Assembly: GCA_016783285.1 (NCBI GenBank)
Contig: JADHWW010000004.1
Span: forward strand, 1 to 47,636
DNA: 47,636 nucleotides
Reading direction: 5' to 3'
Source: Anaerolineae bacterium
GTDB lineage: Bacteria; Chloroflexota; Anaerolineae; B4-G1
In this document: positions 8,585 to 16,791 of the stretch, in pieces
Position numbering within the stretch: the first letter of the stretch is position 1
How the letters are laid out: the number at the start of each line of letters is the position of its first letter
Made by a program: the position numbers and the translations under genes
Notes under the pieces: generated by a model
What the model saw: the letters and a program-made list of their open reading frames with translations, nothing else
Database searches by the model: none
Told to the model about the DNA's origin: nothing

Positions 8585-8620
8585 CGCCCGGTGGCTGATC
8601 AGCCACCGGGCGTTTGACTT
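8585..8620 (+). terminator. Perfect 28-bp palindrome after the tRNA pair
   Basis: Bases 8585-8612 form an uninterrupted palindrome: CGCCCGGTGGCTGA followed directly by its reverse complement. As RNA it gives a very stable hairpin followed by TTTGACTT, so it probably terminates the tRNA transcript. The T-run is short, and being symmetric it could also work for transcripts from the other side or bind a dimeric protein. Confidence 0.6.
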
Positions 8621-8688
8621 GTGTGCCTATAGTCGTATCCCCGGGTTCCAAACGCCAGACACCCCCATGTATCTTACCCTCTGTGATA

Positions 8689-8703
8689 TTACGAATTTCG
8701 TAA
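8689..8703. promoter_or_regulatory. Palindromic candidate operator of the Lrp-type regulator
   Basis: TTACGAA-T-TTCGTAA is a perfect 15-bp palindrome in front of the Lrp-family gene. A second TTACGAAATT copy at 8750-8759 lies within the -35/-10 spacer. Lrp/AsnC proteins bind several spaced sites and often control themselves, so these are good autoregulation candidates. This is inference from position and symmetry. Confidence 0.5.
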
Positions 8704-8740
8704 GGTTTCCCCGCAATTCGGCGATAATTCGTTACAACAC

Positions 8741-8769
8741 TTGACTTTTTTACGAAATTGTGATAACAT
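8741..8769 (+). promoter_or_regulatory. Promoter of the Lrp-type regulator gene
   Basis: TTGACT (8741-8746) is followed after 17 bases by TAACAT (8764-8769). The half-site TTACGAAATT falls between the boxes, so protein bound there would block RNA polymerase. The gene starts 39 bases downstream. Confidence 0.5.
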
Positions 8770-8807
8770 AGAAAGGCGGTCACGGACACAGGGAGGGGGC
8801 GAGGAAT

Positions 8808-9350
8808 ATGAGACGTATGGATGAAACTGATCGGGCCATCATCGCGCGCCTTCAATATGATGGAAGGACGCCGTTCACCGATATCGCCGCCGAGTTGGGC
8901 ATCGCAGAAGGGACGGTGCGCCGCCGCGTCAAGCGGCTGAGCGAGAGCGGGGTGCTGCAGATCGTCGGCATCGTGGAACCGCAATTCCTGGGTTGGAACG
9001 CGGCGGGAATGATCGGGGTCACCGTTCAGGCAGGACAGGTCGACGCTGTGGCCCATCAGATCGCCCAGTTCCCCGAAGTCAGCTACCTTTTTATGGTCTC
9101 CGGCGAATTCGACCTGTTCATTGAGATCTACTGCAAAGACATGGACCATTTCGTCTCCTTCCTCAATCAAAAACTGCAGCAGGTTCCGGGGGTGCAGCGT
9201 ACCCAAAGCTTTATGATCCTCAAAATGTATAAACTGTCGTACCGCTGGGGTGAGGCGGAGCCACCGCGAACGGGCCACGGGTCCCATAGTGGCCTGGAGA
9301 GCCCACAATCGGATCAGTGGTCAGACCATTGGCCGGATGTGATGCGCTGA
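8808..9350 (+). CDS. Lrp/AsnC-family transcription regulator
   Basis: 180 residues, slightly longer than the usual 150-165. Residues about 4-60 form the winged helix-turn-helix (DETDRAIIARLQYDGR, then DIAAELGIAEGTVRRRVKRL). The RAM ligand-binding domain follows at about 65-145, with alternating beta strands and VSGEFDLFIEI. The extra 35 C-terminal residues are polar and of unknown role. Such proteins sense amino acids or related small molecules and control transport and catabolism genes. As the first gene of a 24-kb co-directional methyltransferase island, it is the obvious local regulator. The start at 8808 is supported by GAGGGGGCGAGG just upstream. Confidence 0.92.
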   Translation: MRRMDETDRAIIARLQYDGRTPFTDIAAELGIAEGTVRRRVKRLSESGVLQIVGIVEPQFLGWNAAGMIGVTVQAGQVDAVAHQIAQFPEVSYLFMVSGEFDLFIEIYCKDMDHFVSFLNQKLQQVPGVQRTQSFMILKMYKLSYRWGEAEPPRTGHGSHSGLESPQSDQWSDHWPDVMR

Positions 9351-9401
9351 CGTGAACCTCAGTAGTGTGGGCGAATTGAGACATCGTGACGTGGAGGAGC
9401 G

Positions 9402-10826
9402 ATGTTAGCGAGCCGTCTGCCTGATTCTACCGCCGGGTTGGTCCACGAAAAATCGGTCGAAATCCTGAGCGAGGTGGGCTTTTGCGTGCCGGAGCGGGAC
9501 GGGCTGGCACGCCTCGAGGCGGCTGGTTTCCCGGTCAATTGGCAGTCACAAATGGTCCGGGTGACTCCCGAACTGTTGAAAACAGCCCTGGCCCGTCTGC
9601 CCCGCGACGTCAGACTCTACGACCGGGCTGGGGAGACGCCAACGCCCTTCGAGCACCATCCCTGCTTCATGGGTGCTGGCACGCCGGTGAACGTGTTTGA
9701 CCTGCAGACCGGGACGCGGCGACCCGCCACCCGGCAGGACGTGCGTTACCTGGTGACTTTGCAGGACGCGCTGCCGCAGGTGGACATCGTCCGCCCCACC
9801 GTCACTGCCACCGACCAGGGCACTTGCTCAGACCTGGTCGAGATTGCTGAGTTGCTGCGCTGCACCGGGAAGCCGGTGGTCCACCGTACCCTGTCTTCAG
9901 AGCGGGTGGATGCGGCGGTGGAGATGCTGGCTGTGGTAGCCGGAGGGGAAGACGCCTTCCACGCGCACCCCAACTTCGCCACGCTCTATTGCCCCATCAG
10001 CCCAGGCTACTTCACGCCGGAGAACGTGCGCTGTATGCTGCGCTGGGCCGAGCACGGCGTTCCCATTACCCTGCTCAGCATGGCGATGGGCGGCGGTTCC
10101 GCACCGGCCACGCTTCTGGGCGAGTTGGTCGTGATCAACACGGACATCCTGGCCTGGATCGTCGCGCTGCAGACCCTCTATCCGGGCGTGCCCTTGCTGT
10201 ACGGCAGCGTATCGGCGGTGCTCGATATGCGCACCGGGTCGTTGCCCCTGGGCGCGCCGGAGCGGGGGATGATCAACAGCGGGGCGGCGATGATGGCCCG
10301 TTACTATGGCATACCATCAATGTGCGGCGGGCTTTCGTCGGACGCCAAGGAACTGGACGCCCAGGCCGGCTTTGAGAAGGCAGTCACCGCCGTCCCATTG
10401 CTGCTGGAGGGGGCGAGTATCATCTATGGGGTCGGCGCGACCGACGTAGGCGCGTCCATCTCATACGTACAGATGGTCCTGGATGATGAGTTTATCGCCG
10501 GGCTGCGGCGCATGATGCAGAGTATCACTGTGCACGATCTCGAAGAGGAGATAGCCCTGATCAAGGTCAACACACCGCGCGGCAACTTCCTCAAGGCCAA
10601 GCACACCCGGCGCACATTCCGCGAGCACTGGCTGCCCGGCATCCTCAGCCGCGATACGTACGAGACGTGGCAAGCCAAGGGGGAGACCATCGAGCAGGTC
10701 TGTCGTCGCAAGGCTCAGGACATTATGGCCCAGCACCGTCCGCCGCCGCTGCCCGCCGGGGTCGAGGCGGAACTGGAGCGCATCGTGCGGCGCTACCTGG
10801 GGCCAGAGTTTCACTTTGACCCGTAG
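9402..10826 (+). CDS. MttB-superfamily methyltransferase 1
   Basis: 474 residues. The family transfers a methyl group from a quaternary or tertiary amine to the Co(I) of a corrinoid protein; named members act on trimethylamine (pyrrolysine-containing MttB), glycine betaine (MtgB), proline betaine and carnitine. This copy has no in-frame amber codon before its natural TAG stop, so it belongs to the non-pyrrolysine branch. Features of the branch include EILSEVGFCVPE near the start, the GGGSAPATLLG loop, the segment GLSSDAKELDAQAGFEKA, and NFLKAKHTRR near the end. With methyltransferases 4 and 8 it forms the subgroup lacking the TDGCGxETIDF motif. It begins 51 bases after the regulator gene. Confidence 0.92.
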   Translation: MLASRLPDSTAGLVHEKSVEILSEVGFCVPERDGLARLEAAGFPVNWQSQMVRVTPELLKTALARLPRDVRLYDRAGETPTPFEHHPCFMGAGTPVNVFDLQTGTRRPATRQDVRYLVTLQDALPQVDIVRPTVTATDQGTCSDLVEIAELLRCTGKPVVHRTLSSERVDAAVEMLAVVAGGEDAFHAHPNFATLYCPISPGYFTPENVRCMLRWAEHGVPITLLSMAMGGGSAPATLLGELVVINTDILAWIVALQTLYPGVPLLYGSVSAVLDMRTGSLPLGAPERGMINSGAAMMARYYGIPSMCGGLSSDAKELDAQAGFEKAVTAVPLLLEGASIIYGVGATDVGASISYVQMVLDDEFIAGLRRMMQSITVHDLEEEIALIKVNTPRGNFLKAKHTRRTFREHWLPGILSRDTYETWQAKGETIEQVCRRKAQDIMAQHRPPPLPAGVEAELERIVRRYLGPEFHFDP

Positions 10827-10848
10827 CGTGACCTAACGGGGAGATCAG

Positions 10849-12300
10849 ATGCCTGACATAAAGCCTATTCATCCTCGATTTCACCTGGAGGTGCTGAGTG
10901 CCGATGGGCTTGAGGCAATCAAGTCGGCCACGCTGCACATCTTGGAGCACGTTGGGGTGCGGTTCCCCTCTGAACGCGCACGGCGCATCTTTGCTGGGCA
11001 TGGAGCCCAGGTAGATATGGAAAGCCAGATTGTGCGGTTGCCAGCGGAGCTGGTGATGTGGGCAATGGGCCACGCGCCTCGTTCCTACACGCTAGGCGGG
11101 CGGGCCGACGGGACCGATTTGCTTCTCGACGGCGCTAACTGCTATTTCGGGACCGACGGGTGCGGGACGGAGACGGTTGACTTCGAGACAGGGGAGCGAC
11201 GGCGCTCGTGCAAAGAAGACGTGGCGAAGATGGCGCGGGTGGCAGACTACCTCTCGTCGGTCGCTCTCTACTGGCCGATGGTCAGCGCGCAGGACTACGG
11301 GTGGACGGCTCCCTTGCACGAACTCGACGCCAGTTTCAACAACACGGTCAAGCACGTGCAGACCGAGACGGCTATGGGAGAAAAACCGGCACGATATGCA
11401 GTGCGCATGGGAGAGGTGATCGCCGGCGACAGGGAGAAGATGCGGGCCCGACCGCCCTTTTCCGTCTTGATCTGCACAATCGCCCCCTTGGGGCAGGACA
11501 AGGAGGGGATTGAGGCAGCGATGGTATATGCGGAAGCGTCCATTCCTGTGGGCTTCATGGCCATGCCGACCATAGGCTCCACAGCGCCAGCGACGACCGG
11601 CGGGGCACTGGTCGTGGGCAACGCCGAGGTGGTCAGCGCGATGGTGTTGATGCAACTGGTCGCCCCCGGTGCGCCGGTCTATCACTCGATCCTTGCTTCG
11701 GTGATGGACCCGCGCTCCGCCGATTATATCGTCAGCATACCGGAGAAATACCTGTGCAACGCAGCGGCTGTGCAGATGGCTCACGATTGGGGCGTCCCGA
11801 CGCTGGCCGGGGCGTTCGGCATGGATAGCGCCGAACCAGCCACCTGGCGGCTCGGCCGGGATAGCGTCTACACGACACTGATGGTCCCCCTGGCCGGGGC
11901 AGACATAGTGACGGGAGGGGGTATGCTCAGGGCCTCAACCCTGCTGGTGCCGGAGCAGATCATCTTCGACGACGAGACCTACCACACGCACCGAATTCTG
12001 GCCGAGGGGATAGACACGAGCGCCGATGGCCTGGCGCTGGAGGTAATCGCAGCGGTGGGCCCCAGGGGCCATTTCCTGGCCCAAAAGCACACGCGCCGCC
12101 GGGTGCGGGAGATATGGATTCCGAAACTGAGCCACCCACGACCATCGCTGAATGGCAAGCCCTGGCCCGATATTCGCCGGAGGGCCAGGGCAGAGTTCGA
12201 CAGAATCCTGGCGGAGCACGAGCCCAAACGTCTGGAAGAAGCGGCCCAGGCCGAATTGCGGGCCATTCTGGAGGCCGCAGAGCGAGAGCAAGGTGACTGA
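10849..12300 (+). CDS. MttB-superfamily methyltransferase 2
   Basis: 483 residues. The protein carries the motif set shared by copies 2, 3, 5, 6 and 7: HVGVRFPSERA (34-44), TDGCGTETVDFE (102-113), SAQDYGWTAPLHELDAS, VLICTIAPLGQDKEGIE, a GSTAPAT loop and GHFLAQKHTRR near 405. It is the closest relative of methyltransferase 3 by eye. It sits directly before the corrinoid-protein gene, so it is the most likely partner of that protein. The ATG has a GGGGAGATC ribosome-binding site. No internal stop or amber codon is present. The substrate is probably a methylated amine or betaine, but its identity cannot be read from the sequence. Confidence 0.93.
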   Translation: MPDIKPIHPRFHLEVLSADGLEAIKSATLHILEHVGVRFPSERARRIFAGHGAQVDMESQIVRLPAELVMWAMGHAPRSYTLGGRADGTDLLLDGANCYFGTDGCGTETVDFETGERRRSCKEDVAKMARVADYLSSVALYWPMVSAQDYGWTAPLHELDASFNNTVKHVQTETAMGEKPARYAVRMGEVIAGDREKMRARPPFSVLICTIAPLGQDKEGIEAAMVYAEASIPVGFMAMPTIGSTAPATTGGALVVGNAEVVSAMVLMQLVAPGAPVYHSILASVMDPRSADYIVSIPEKYLCNAAAVQMAHDWGVPTLAGAFGMDSAEPATWRLGRDSVYTTLMVPLAGADIVTGGGMLRASTLLVPEQIIFDDETYHTHRILAEGIDTSADGLALEVIAAVGPRGHFLAQKHTRRRVREIWIPKLSHPRPSLNGKPWPDIRRRARAEFDRILAEHEPKRLEEAAQAELRAILEAAEREQGD

Positions 12301-12383
12301 GAACCCATTGGCCCTCCGCGAGGGAGCATCGGCTCCGATCACGGCGGCCAACAGCAACCACAGGACAAAACCACGAGGAGGAC

Positions 12384-13043
12384 ATGATGTCATCAAAGAG
12401 AGAGACCATCAGCAAATTGACCCAGGCTGTGATAGATGGTGAGCCAGAGGACGCGGCGGAACTGGCGAGACAGGCACTAGACCAGGGCCTCGATCCTCTG
12501 ACCTGCATCAATGAAGGACTCACCCCGGGCATCGATCGTGTTGGCGAACTATTCGCGAGCGGAGAGTACTACTTGCCCGACTTGATCATTGGGGGCGAAG
12601 CGATGAAGGAGGCCTTGGCCATCCTGGAGCCAGCCCTGGTCGAGAATCAAGAGCGGGAGGTGCTGGGCCGGGTGGTGCTCGGCACGGTAGAGGGGGACCT
12701 GCACGAGATTGGCAAGACGCTGGTGGGGACTATGCTCACAGCCAGTGGTTTTCTGGTCACCGACATTGGTACTGACAAACCGACAGCCGATTTTATCGCG
12801 GCGGTCAAGGAGACGAACGCAACGCTGGTCGGCGCCTCGGCGCTGCTGACGACGACGATGCCAGAGCAGCAAAAGATCATCGAGGGGCTCAAAGAGGCGG
12901 GACTCCGCGATCGGGTGAAGGTAATAGTCGGTGGAGCCCCGGTCACCCAGAGCTGGGCCGAGAAGATCGGCGCCGATGGCTACGCCGAGGATGCTATCGC
13001 CGCGGTCGCTCTCGCCAAGAGGCTCGTCGGCGTATCCGTATAG
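12384..13043 (+). CDS. Methyltransferase corrinoid protein (MtbC/MttC-like)
   Basis: 219 residues, the standard size. The helical cap domain spans about 1-90 (INEGLTPGIDRVGELFASGEYYLPDL) and the B12-binding Rossmann domain about 95-219. The cobalt-ligand motif DLHEIG places the axial His at 107. The other two B12 signatures are present as GASALL (150-155) and VIVGGAP (180-186). It accepts a methyl group from MttB-type enzymes and passes it to a second methyltransferase. It is the only intact corrinoid protein among eight MttB-type genes in the window, so several enzymes may share it. GAGGAGG precedes the tandem ATG-ATG start. No cobalamin riboswitch was noticed upstream. Confidence 0.96.
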   Translation: MMSSKRETISKLTQAVIDGEPEDAAELARQALDQGLDPLTCINEGLTPGIDRVGELFASGEYYLPDLIIGGEAMKEALAILEPALVENQEREVLGRVVLGTVEGDLHEIGKTLVGTMLTASGFLVTDIGTDKPTADFIAAVKETNATLVGASALLTTTMPEQQKIIEGLKEAGLRDRVKVIVGGAPVTQSWAEKIGADGYAEDAIAAVALAKRLVGVSV

Positions 13044-13084
13044 CATGCGACATCGTTGAGTGGGCGATCGGAGGGGTTTCTCGC

Positions 13085-14464
13085 ATGACAGTCGAGATTC
13101 ACGATTGTATCGTAGTCGGCGCGGGGCCAGCGGGATCAGCGGCGGCGTTGCAACTGGCCCGCGACGGACTCGACGTGGTGCTCCTGGAGCGCGGCAACCG
13201 ACCTGGCGAGAAGAACGTGATGAGCGGTGTGCTTTTCACCGATAAGTTATACACCCTCGTTCCCGACTTTCGCGACCGAGCCCCTCTGCAACGATGTATT
13301 ATTGGGGAGTACGACTATATCCTGGGCGAAGACGAGGTACTTCGCCTGCCCGGATTACGCAACTACCGCCGGAGCAAGTACCGCCATCCACCCTTCACTG
13401 TGTTTCGCTCACAGTTCGACGCCTGGTTCGCACAGGAGGCGGTGGATGCCGGCGCAGAGTTTTTCACGACGACACTGGTCGAGGACCTGTTGCGGGAGGA
13501 CGGGCGCGTGGCCGGGGTGCGTACTCAGCGTGGTGACCTGCGCGCACGGGTGGTGATCGGCGCGGACGGGGTGAACTCGACGGTGGCCGAGAAATCGGGG
13601 CTGCGCACCCAACCGTCGCCCACAGAGGTGTCGCTGATCATCCGGGAGATCCTCGACCTGCCCGCCGAACGGATCGAGGAGCGTTTCGTCCTGCAACCGG
13701 GCGAGGGAGTCCTCTCACTCTTCATCGGTCTCGTCTCCGGCCCTACCGGAGACAAGAGCATGTACTATACGGAGCTGTACACCAACCGGGATTCGCTCTC
13801 CCTGACGGCCGAGGTACCGCTCGACGTGCTACAGGCGTGCGGTGTGCCAACCTACGACGTGATGGCAGCGCGCGAGCACCACCCATACATCGCCCGCCTG
13901 ACCCAGGGTGCGACGCTGCGCGAGTACCAGGCGCACCTTATCCCTACCGGTGGTGTGGCGGACCTGGGTCGCCTGTACGGAGATGGCGTGCTGTTGACGG
14001 GTGACGCGGGGAAGTTCGTAACCAAGGATGGAGTGGGGTCCTGGCCGGCTATGGCCAGCGGGGTGGCTGCGGCCCGGGCGGTGAAGTACGCCTGCGAGAA
14101 AGGCGATTTCTCCAGGGCCGCGCTGGCTGTCTATCGGGACCTTTTGGAGGAAGAAGGACTGGTCGACACGCAACGGGAGGCTCGCCAGGCTTGGGACTAC
14201 CACAAGCAGCAGCGCGAGATTCTGGCCCAATATCCGGACCGTCTCTTCCACATCGCCAGGCGCTACTTTGGCGATTGGGAGACGGAACAGGAGGAGCATC
14301 CCTATTCTCTGTGGGGCGAAGTCTATCACTACCTGCTCAAGCCCCTGGCCCCCTGGTATGTCCGCTGGCCGCTCGGATTGGCCGCCTGGGTCAATACCCG
14401 TGGCTGGCGCAGGCAGCAAGCGCGAAAGAGCGATCACAGAACGGAGCCGAAGGGCTTGCCCTGA
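13085..14464 (+). CDS. FixC-like FAD-dependent oxidoreductase (ETF:quinone oxidoreductase-type)
   Basis: 459 residues. The N-terminus has the FAD-binding motif GAGPAG at 12-17 and an acidic residue ending the second strand (LLERG). It continues with the FixC-type phrase GEKNVMSGVLF, and a second FAD-contact block occurs at VVIGADGVNS and LLTGDAGKFV. Family members pass electrons between electron-transfer flavoprotein and quinone or, with FixX, to other acceptors. The gene lies between the corrinoid protein and FixX, but no FixA/FixB (ETF) genes are in the window. It might supply low-potential electrons for keeping the corrinoid in Co(I), or accept electrons from demethylated amines; both are inference. 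Its last codons (EPKGLP) come from a repeat. Confidence 0.9.
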   Translation: MTVEIHDCIVVGAGPAGSAAALQLARDGLDVVLLERGNRPGEKNVMSGVLFTDKLYTLVPDFRDRAPLQRCIIGEYDYILGEDEVLRLPGLRNYRRSKYRHPPFTVFRSQFDAWFAQEAVDAGAEFFTTTLVEDLLREDGRVAGVRTQRGDLRARVVIGADGVNSTVAEKSGLRTQPSPTEVSLIIREILDLPAERIEERFVLQPGEGVLSLFIGLVSGPTGDKSMYYTELYTNRDSLSLTAEVPLDVLQACGVPTYDVMAAREHHPYIARLTQGATLREYQAHLIPTGGVADLGRLYGDGVLLTGDAGKFVTKDGVGSWPAMASGVAAARAVKYACEKGDFSRAALAVYRDLLEEEGLVDTQREARQAWDYHKQQREILAQYPDRLFHIARRYFGDWETEQEEHPYSLWGEVYHYLLKPLAPWYVRWPLGLAAWVNTRGWRRQQARKSDHRTEPKGLP

Positions 14465-14502
14465 GCAGAGCCGAAGGGCTTGCCCTGAGCAGAGCCGAAG
14501 GG
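14444..14502. repeat. 24-bp tandem repeat at the end of the FixC-like gene
   Basis: About 2.4 copies of a 24-bp unit (GAGCCGAAGGGCTTGCC plus CTGAGCA) begin at 14444, 14468 and 14492. The first copy contains the last codons and the TGA stop of the FixC-like gene, and the last copy ends 12 bases before the FixX ATG. The unit has hairpin potential and resembles dispersed intergenic repeats. Its insertion seems to have replaced the original gene end. Confidence 0.85.
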
Positions 14503-14514
14503 AGACACACACAG

Positions 14515-14790
14515 ATGAAAGTCCGCCTGGACCTCAAATTGGATACGCTGATCTTCAAGCCCGATCCCGAACCACACATCGTGATCCAGAAAGAGGTATG
14601 CCTGACGTGCAAGGAACGACCTTGCACTATCGTCTGTCCGGCCGGGCTGTACGTGTGGGAAGGTGACCAGATCACGCACAATTGCGAAGGCTGCTTGGAA
14701 TGTGGGTCGTGTCGGGCGGTCTGCATGCATGGAGCGATCACCTGGCGCTACCCTCGGGGGGGATATGGCGTGCGTTACCGCTGGGGCTAG
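14515..14790 (+). CDS. FixX-like ferredoxin
   Basis: 91 residues, the typical FixX length. Two cysteine groups are visible: C29, C32, C37 and C41 (CLTCKERPC...CP), and C57, C60, C63, C66 and C70. The C-terminal signature WRYPRGGYGVRYRWG is characteristic of FixX. The family carries iron-sulfur cluster electrons together with FixC. The start at 14515 fits the family N-terminus; the longer frame from 14191 overlaps the FixC-like gene and the 24-bp repeats. No strong Shine-Dalgarno is seen (GGGAGAC lies 11 bases upstream). Adjacency to the FixC-like gene supports a two-protein redox module inside the methyltransferase island. Confidence 0.93.
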   Translation: MKVRLDLKLDTLIFKPDPEPHIVIQKEVCLTCKERPCTIVCPAGLYVWEGDQITHNCEGCLECGSCRAVCMHGAITWRYPRGGYGVRYRWG

Positions 14791-14927
14791 CCAGTTTTGT
14801 ATTCTGTCTGCAGGAAAGGAGGTGATGAAACGCGCATCCAGAGGCCACAAGATGGAACTTGCAGGGATAGTTACCGAGAGTGTCGCGAGACTCATCTCGC
14901 CAAGTAGGAATTAGGAGGAGGAGCAAA

Positions 14928-16685
14928 ATGTTTAGCAACAGAATTCTCAAAGGATTGACGCTGGCGCTCGTTTTCGTCCTGCTGGTCACCAGCCTGATCA
15001 GTTGTGCCCCCTCAGGTGAGGAGGAAACGCTGGAAGCACCCGAACCGGTCGAGGCGACCGAAGCGCCCGAGCCCGAGGAAGAAGAAACGAGCATCGTCAT
15101 CGTCATCCCAGAGGACCCGCCGAGCTTTAATGGGTCAGTGACCGACACCGGCTACGAACTCATGGTGATGGAGATGGTCCTGCTGGGCGTGGCGGAGATT
15201 GACCCCTGGGGCAATGTGTTCCCGGAATTGGCGGCCGAGCTGCCTACCGTTGAGAACGGTGGGGTGGTGATAGACGAAGACGCCTGGACCATGGACGTAA
15301 CCTGGAAGCTGCGCGACGACATCCAGTGGGCTGACGGCGAGCCGGTGACGGCCGACGACGTGGTCTTCACCTGGGACGCCATCTCGGATCCTGAGAGCGG
15401 CATCTGGGTGCCAGGGGCTGACTATACCGACAGCGTGGAGAAGATTGACGACTACACTTTTGTCGTCCGCTACAACACCGTCTACCCTGGCTATCTGACC
15501 CAGCTTGGCGGTGAGAGTGTGGCCATCTGGCCCGAGCACTACTGCGACGCCGAACAGGGCTTTGTGGCCTGGGACTGCAACCGTGAGCCGCTGAGCGATG
15601 GCCCCTACCTCCTCGAAGAGTGGGTGGCCGGCGACCATCTGACCTTTGTCCGCAACCCCAACTACTTTGAGAAAGGCAAACCCTACATTGACACAATCAT
15701 TGTCAAAACCGTGCCCGATGCGTCTGTCCGCAAAACGATGACATTCGAAGGGGACGCCGACGTTAACATGTGGGTGTCTGAAAGCCATCTCAAGGATTTC
15801 GAAGACGCGCCCAACGTTAAAATCACCATCAGCCCCACTGGGCGCTGGGTGATGCGGATGCTTTTCAACCTGGCGGCCAGAGGTTCGATTGATCCTGAGG
15901 ATCCGCATCCGATTCTCGCCGATGTGCGGGTGCGCAAAGCTATCCGTATGGCCATAGACGTAGACATCATCTCGCGGGAGATCTTCTACGGTTACTCGGA
16001 TCCGGTCTGGACCGAGTTCTTCCGGCCTCCCTATGTCTGCGACATCCCCAAGCCCAAGTGTGACCCCGAGGGAGCTAAGGCGCTGCTGGAGGAAGCGGGA
16101 TGGACCGACCAAGACGGAGATGGGATCCGCGAGTGCCACGGCTGCCCGAACGCCGAAGAGGGCTACCCCATGTCTATGGAGTTGGTCATCTATGCTGAGT
16201 ACGGCGAGGAACTGGAGCTAGCCCAGCAGTTGATGGCCGAGATGCTCAAGGATATCGGCATAGAAACCAAGTTGTCTATGGTCGAGGGCGGTATCCTGTG
16301 GGCCGACTACGAGAGCGGTGGCGTCGAGCAGCATGGCGACTTTGACATCACCGTGTGGGATGACGGCTACCCTGGTATTGACCCCACGGATCAACTGTGG
16401 TACTTTTACTACTCCGAGGCGGCAGAGCCGGACTACGGCTGGAACGTCAGCCGCTGGATAAACGAGGATGTTGACGGCCTAATTGACGAGGCCTATACCT
16501 TGGACGAAGAGTACCGCCAGGAACTGTTCTGCCAGATGGCCGAGATCCTGGACGAAGAACTACCTCAGCTCTTGCTGTTCTCGACGATAGATGCTGACGG
16601 CTACTCGGAGCGGCTTGAGGGAGTACAGGCCACGATCAACGACATCATGACCTGGAATGTGGCGGACTGGAAGGTCGTGAAGTAA
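14928..16685 (+). CDS. Dpp/Opp-type ABC transporter substrate-binding lipoprotein
   Basis: 585 residues from the ATG at 14928, chosen for AGGAGGAGGAG just upstream. Residues 1-27 form a lipoprotein signal with the lipobox LISC, and an acidic Pro/Glu-rich tether follows at about 28-52. The rest matches the family-5 extracellular binding proteins, with ADGEPVTADDVVFTWDAI, GPYLLEEW and VRKAIRMAID. Such proteins deliver peptides, opines, or sometimes amines and sugars to their permease pair. The two permease genes follow at once, and the position inside the MttB island suggests capture of a methylated amine or a betaine-containing compound. Confidence 0.94.
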   Translation: MFSNRILKGLTLALVFVLLVTSLISCAPSGEEETLEAPEPVEATEAPEPEEEETSIVIVIPEDPPSFNGSVTDTGYELMVMEMVLLGVAEIDPWGNVFPELAAELPTVENGGVVIDEDAWTMDVTWKLRDDIQWADGEPVTADDVVFTWDAISDPESGIWVPGADYTDSVEKIDDYTFVVRYNTVYPGYLTQLGGESVAIWPEHYCDAEQGFVAWDCNREPLSDGPYLLEEWVAGDHLTFVRNPNYFEKGKPYIDTIIVKTVPDASVRKTMTFEGDADVNMWVSESHLKDFEDAPNVKITISPTGRWVMRMLFNLAARGSIDPEDPHPILADVRVRKAIRMAIDVDIISREIFYGYSDPVWTEFFRPPYVCDIPKPKCDPEGAKALLEEAGWTDQDGDGIRECHGCPNAEEGYPMSMELVIYAEYGEELELAQQLMAEMLKDIGIETKLSMVEGGILWADYESGGVEQHGDFDITVWDDGYPGIDPTDQLWYFYYSEAAEPDYGWNVSRWINEDVDGLIDEAYTLDEEYRQELFCQMAEILDEELPQLLLFSTIDADGYSERLEGVQATINDIMTWNVADWKVVK

Positions 16686-16710
16686 CGAGTAAGTTGGTCA
16701 ATTGGGAAAT

Positions 16711-16763
16711 TGGTAGATTGGGGAACTGGGGCGCTGGGAGTCAGTGTTCCTCCCCAATCTACC
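16711..16763 (+). promoter_or_regulatory. Stem-loop between the binding-protein and permease genes
   Basis: GGTAGATTGGGGA at 16712-16724 is exactly complementary to TCCCCAATCTACC at 16751-16763, giving a 13-bp stem with a 26-base loop. Such stem-loops after binding-protein genes often stabilise the upstream mRNA and lower permease expression. A partial third copy (CCAATCTACCG) follows at 16770-16780, so a repeat origin is also possible. Confidence 0.6.
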
Positions 16764-16791
16764 ACTACACCAATCTACCGTGGAGGATGAT

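Noticed and set aside
12301..12383. Cobalamin riboswitch before the corrinoid-protein gene
   Set aside because: The 83-base gap is too short for the full element and no B12-box-like sequence was seen.
14191..14514. Longer FixX-like protein
   Set aside because: The extension overlaps the FixC-like gene in another frame and includes the 24-bp repeats; FixX proteins are about 90-100 residues.
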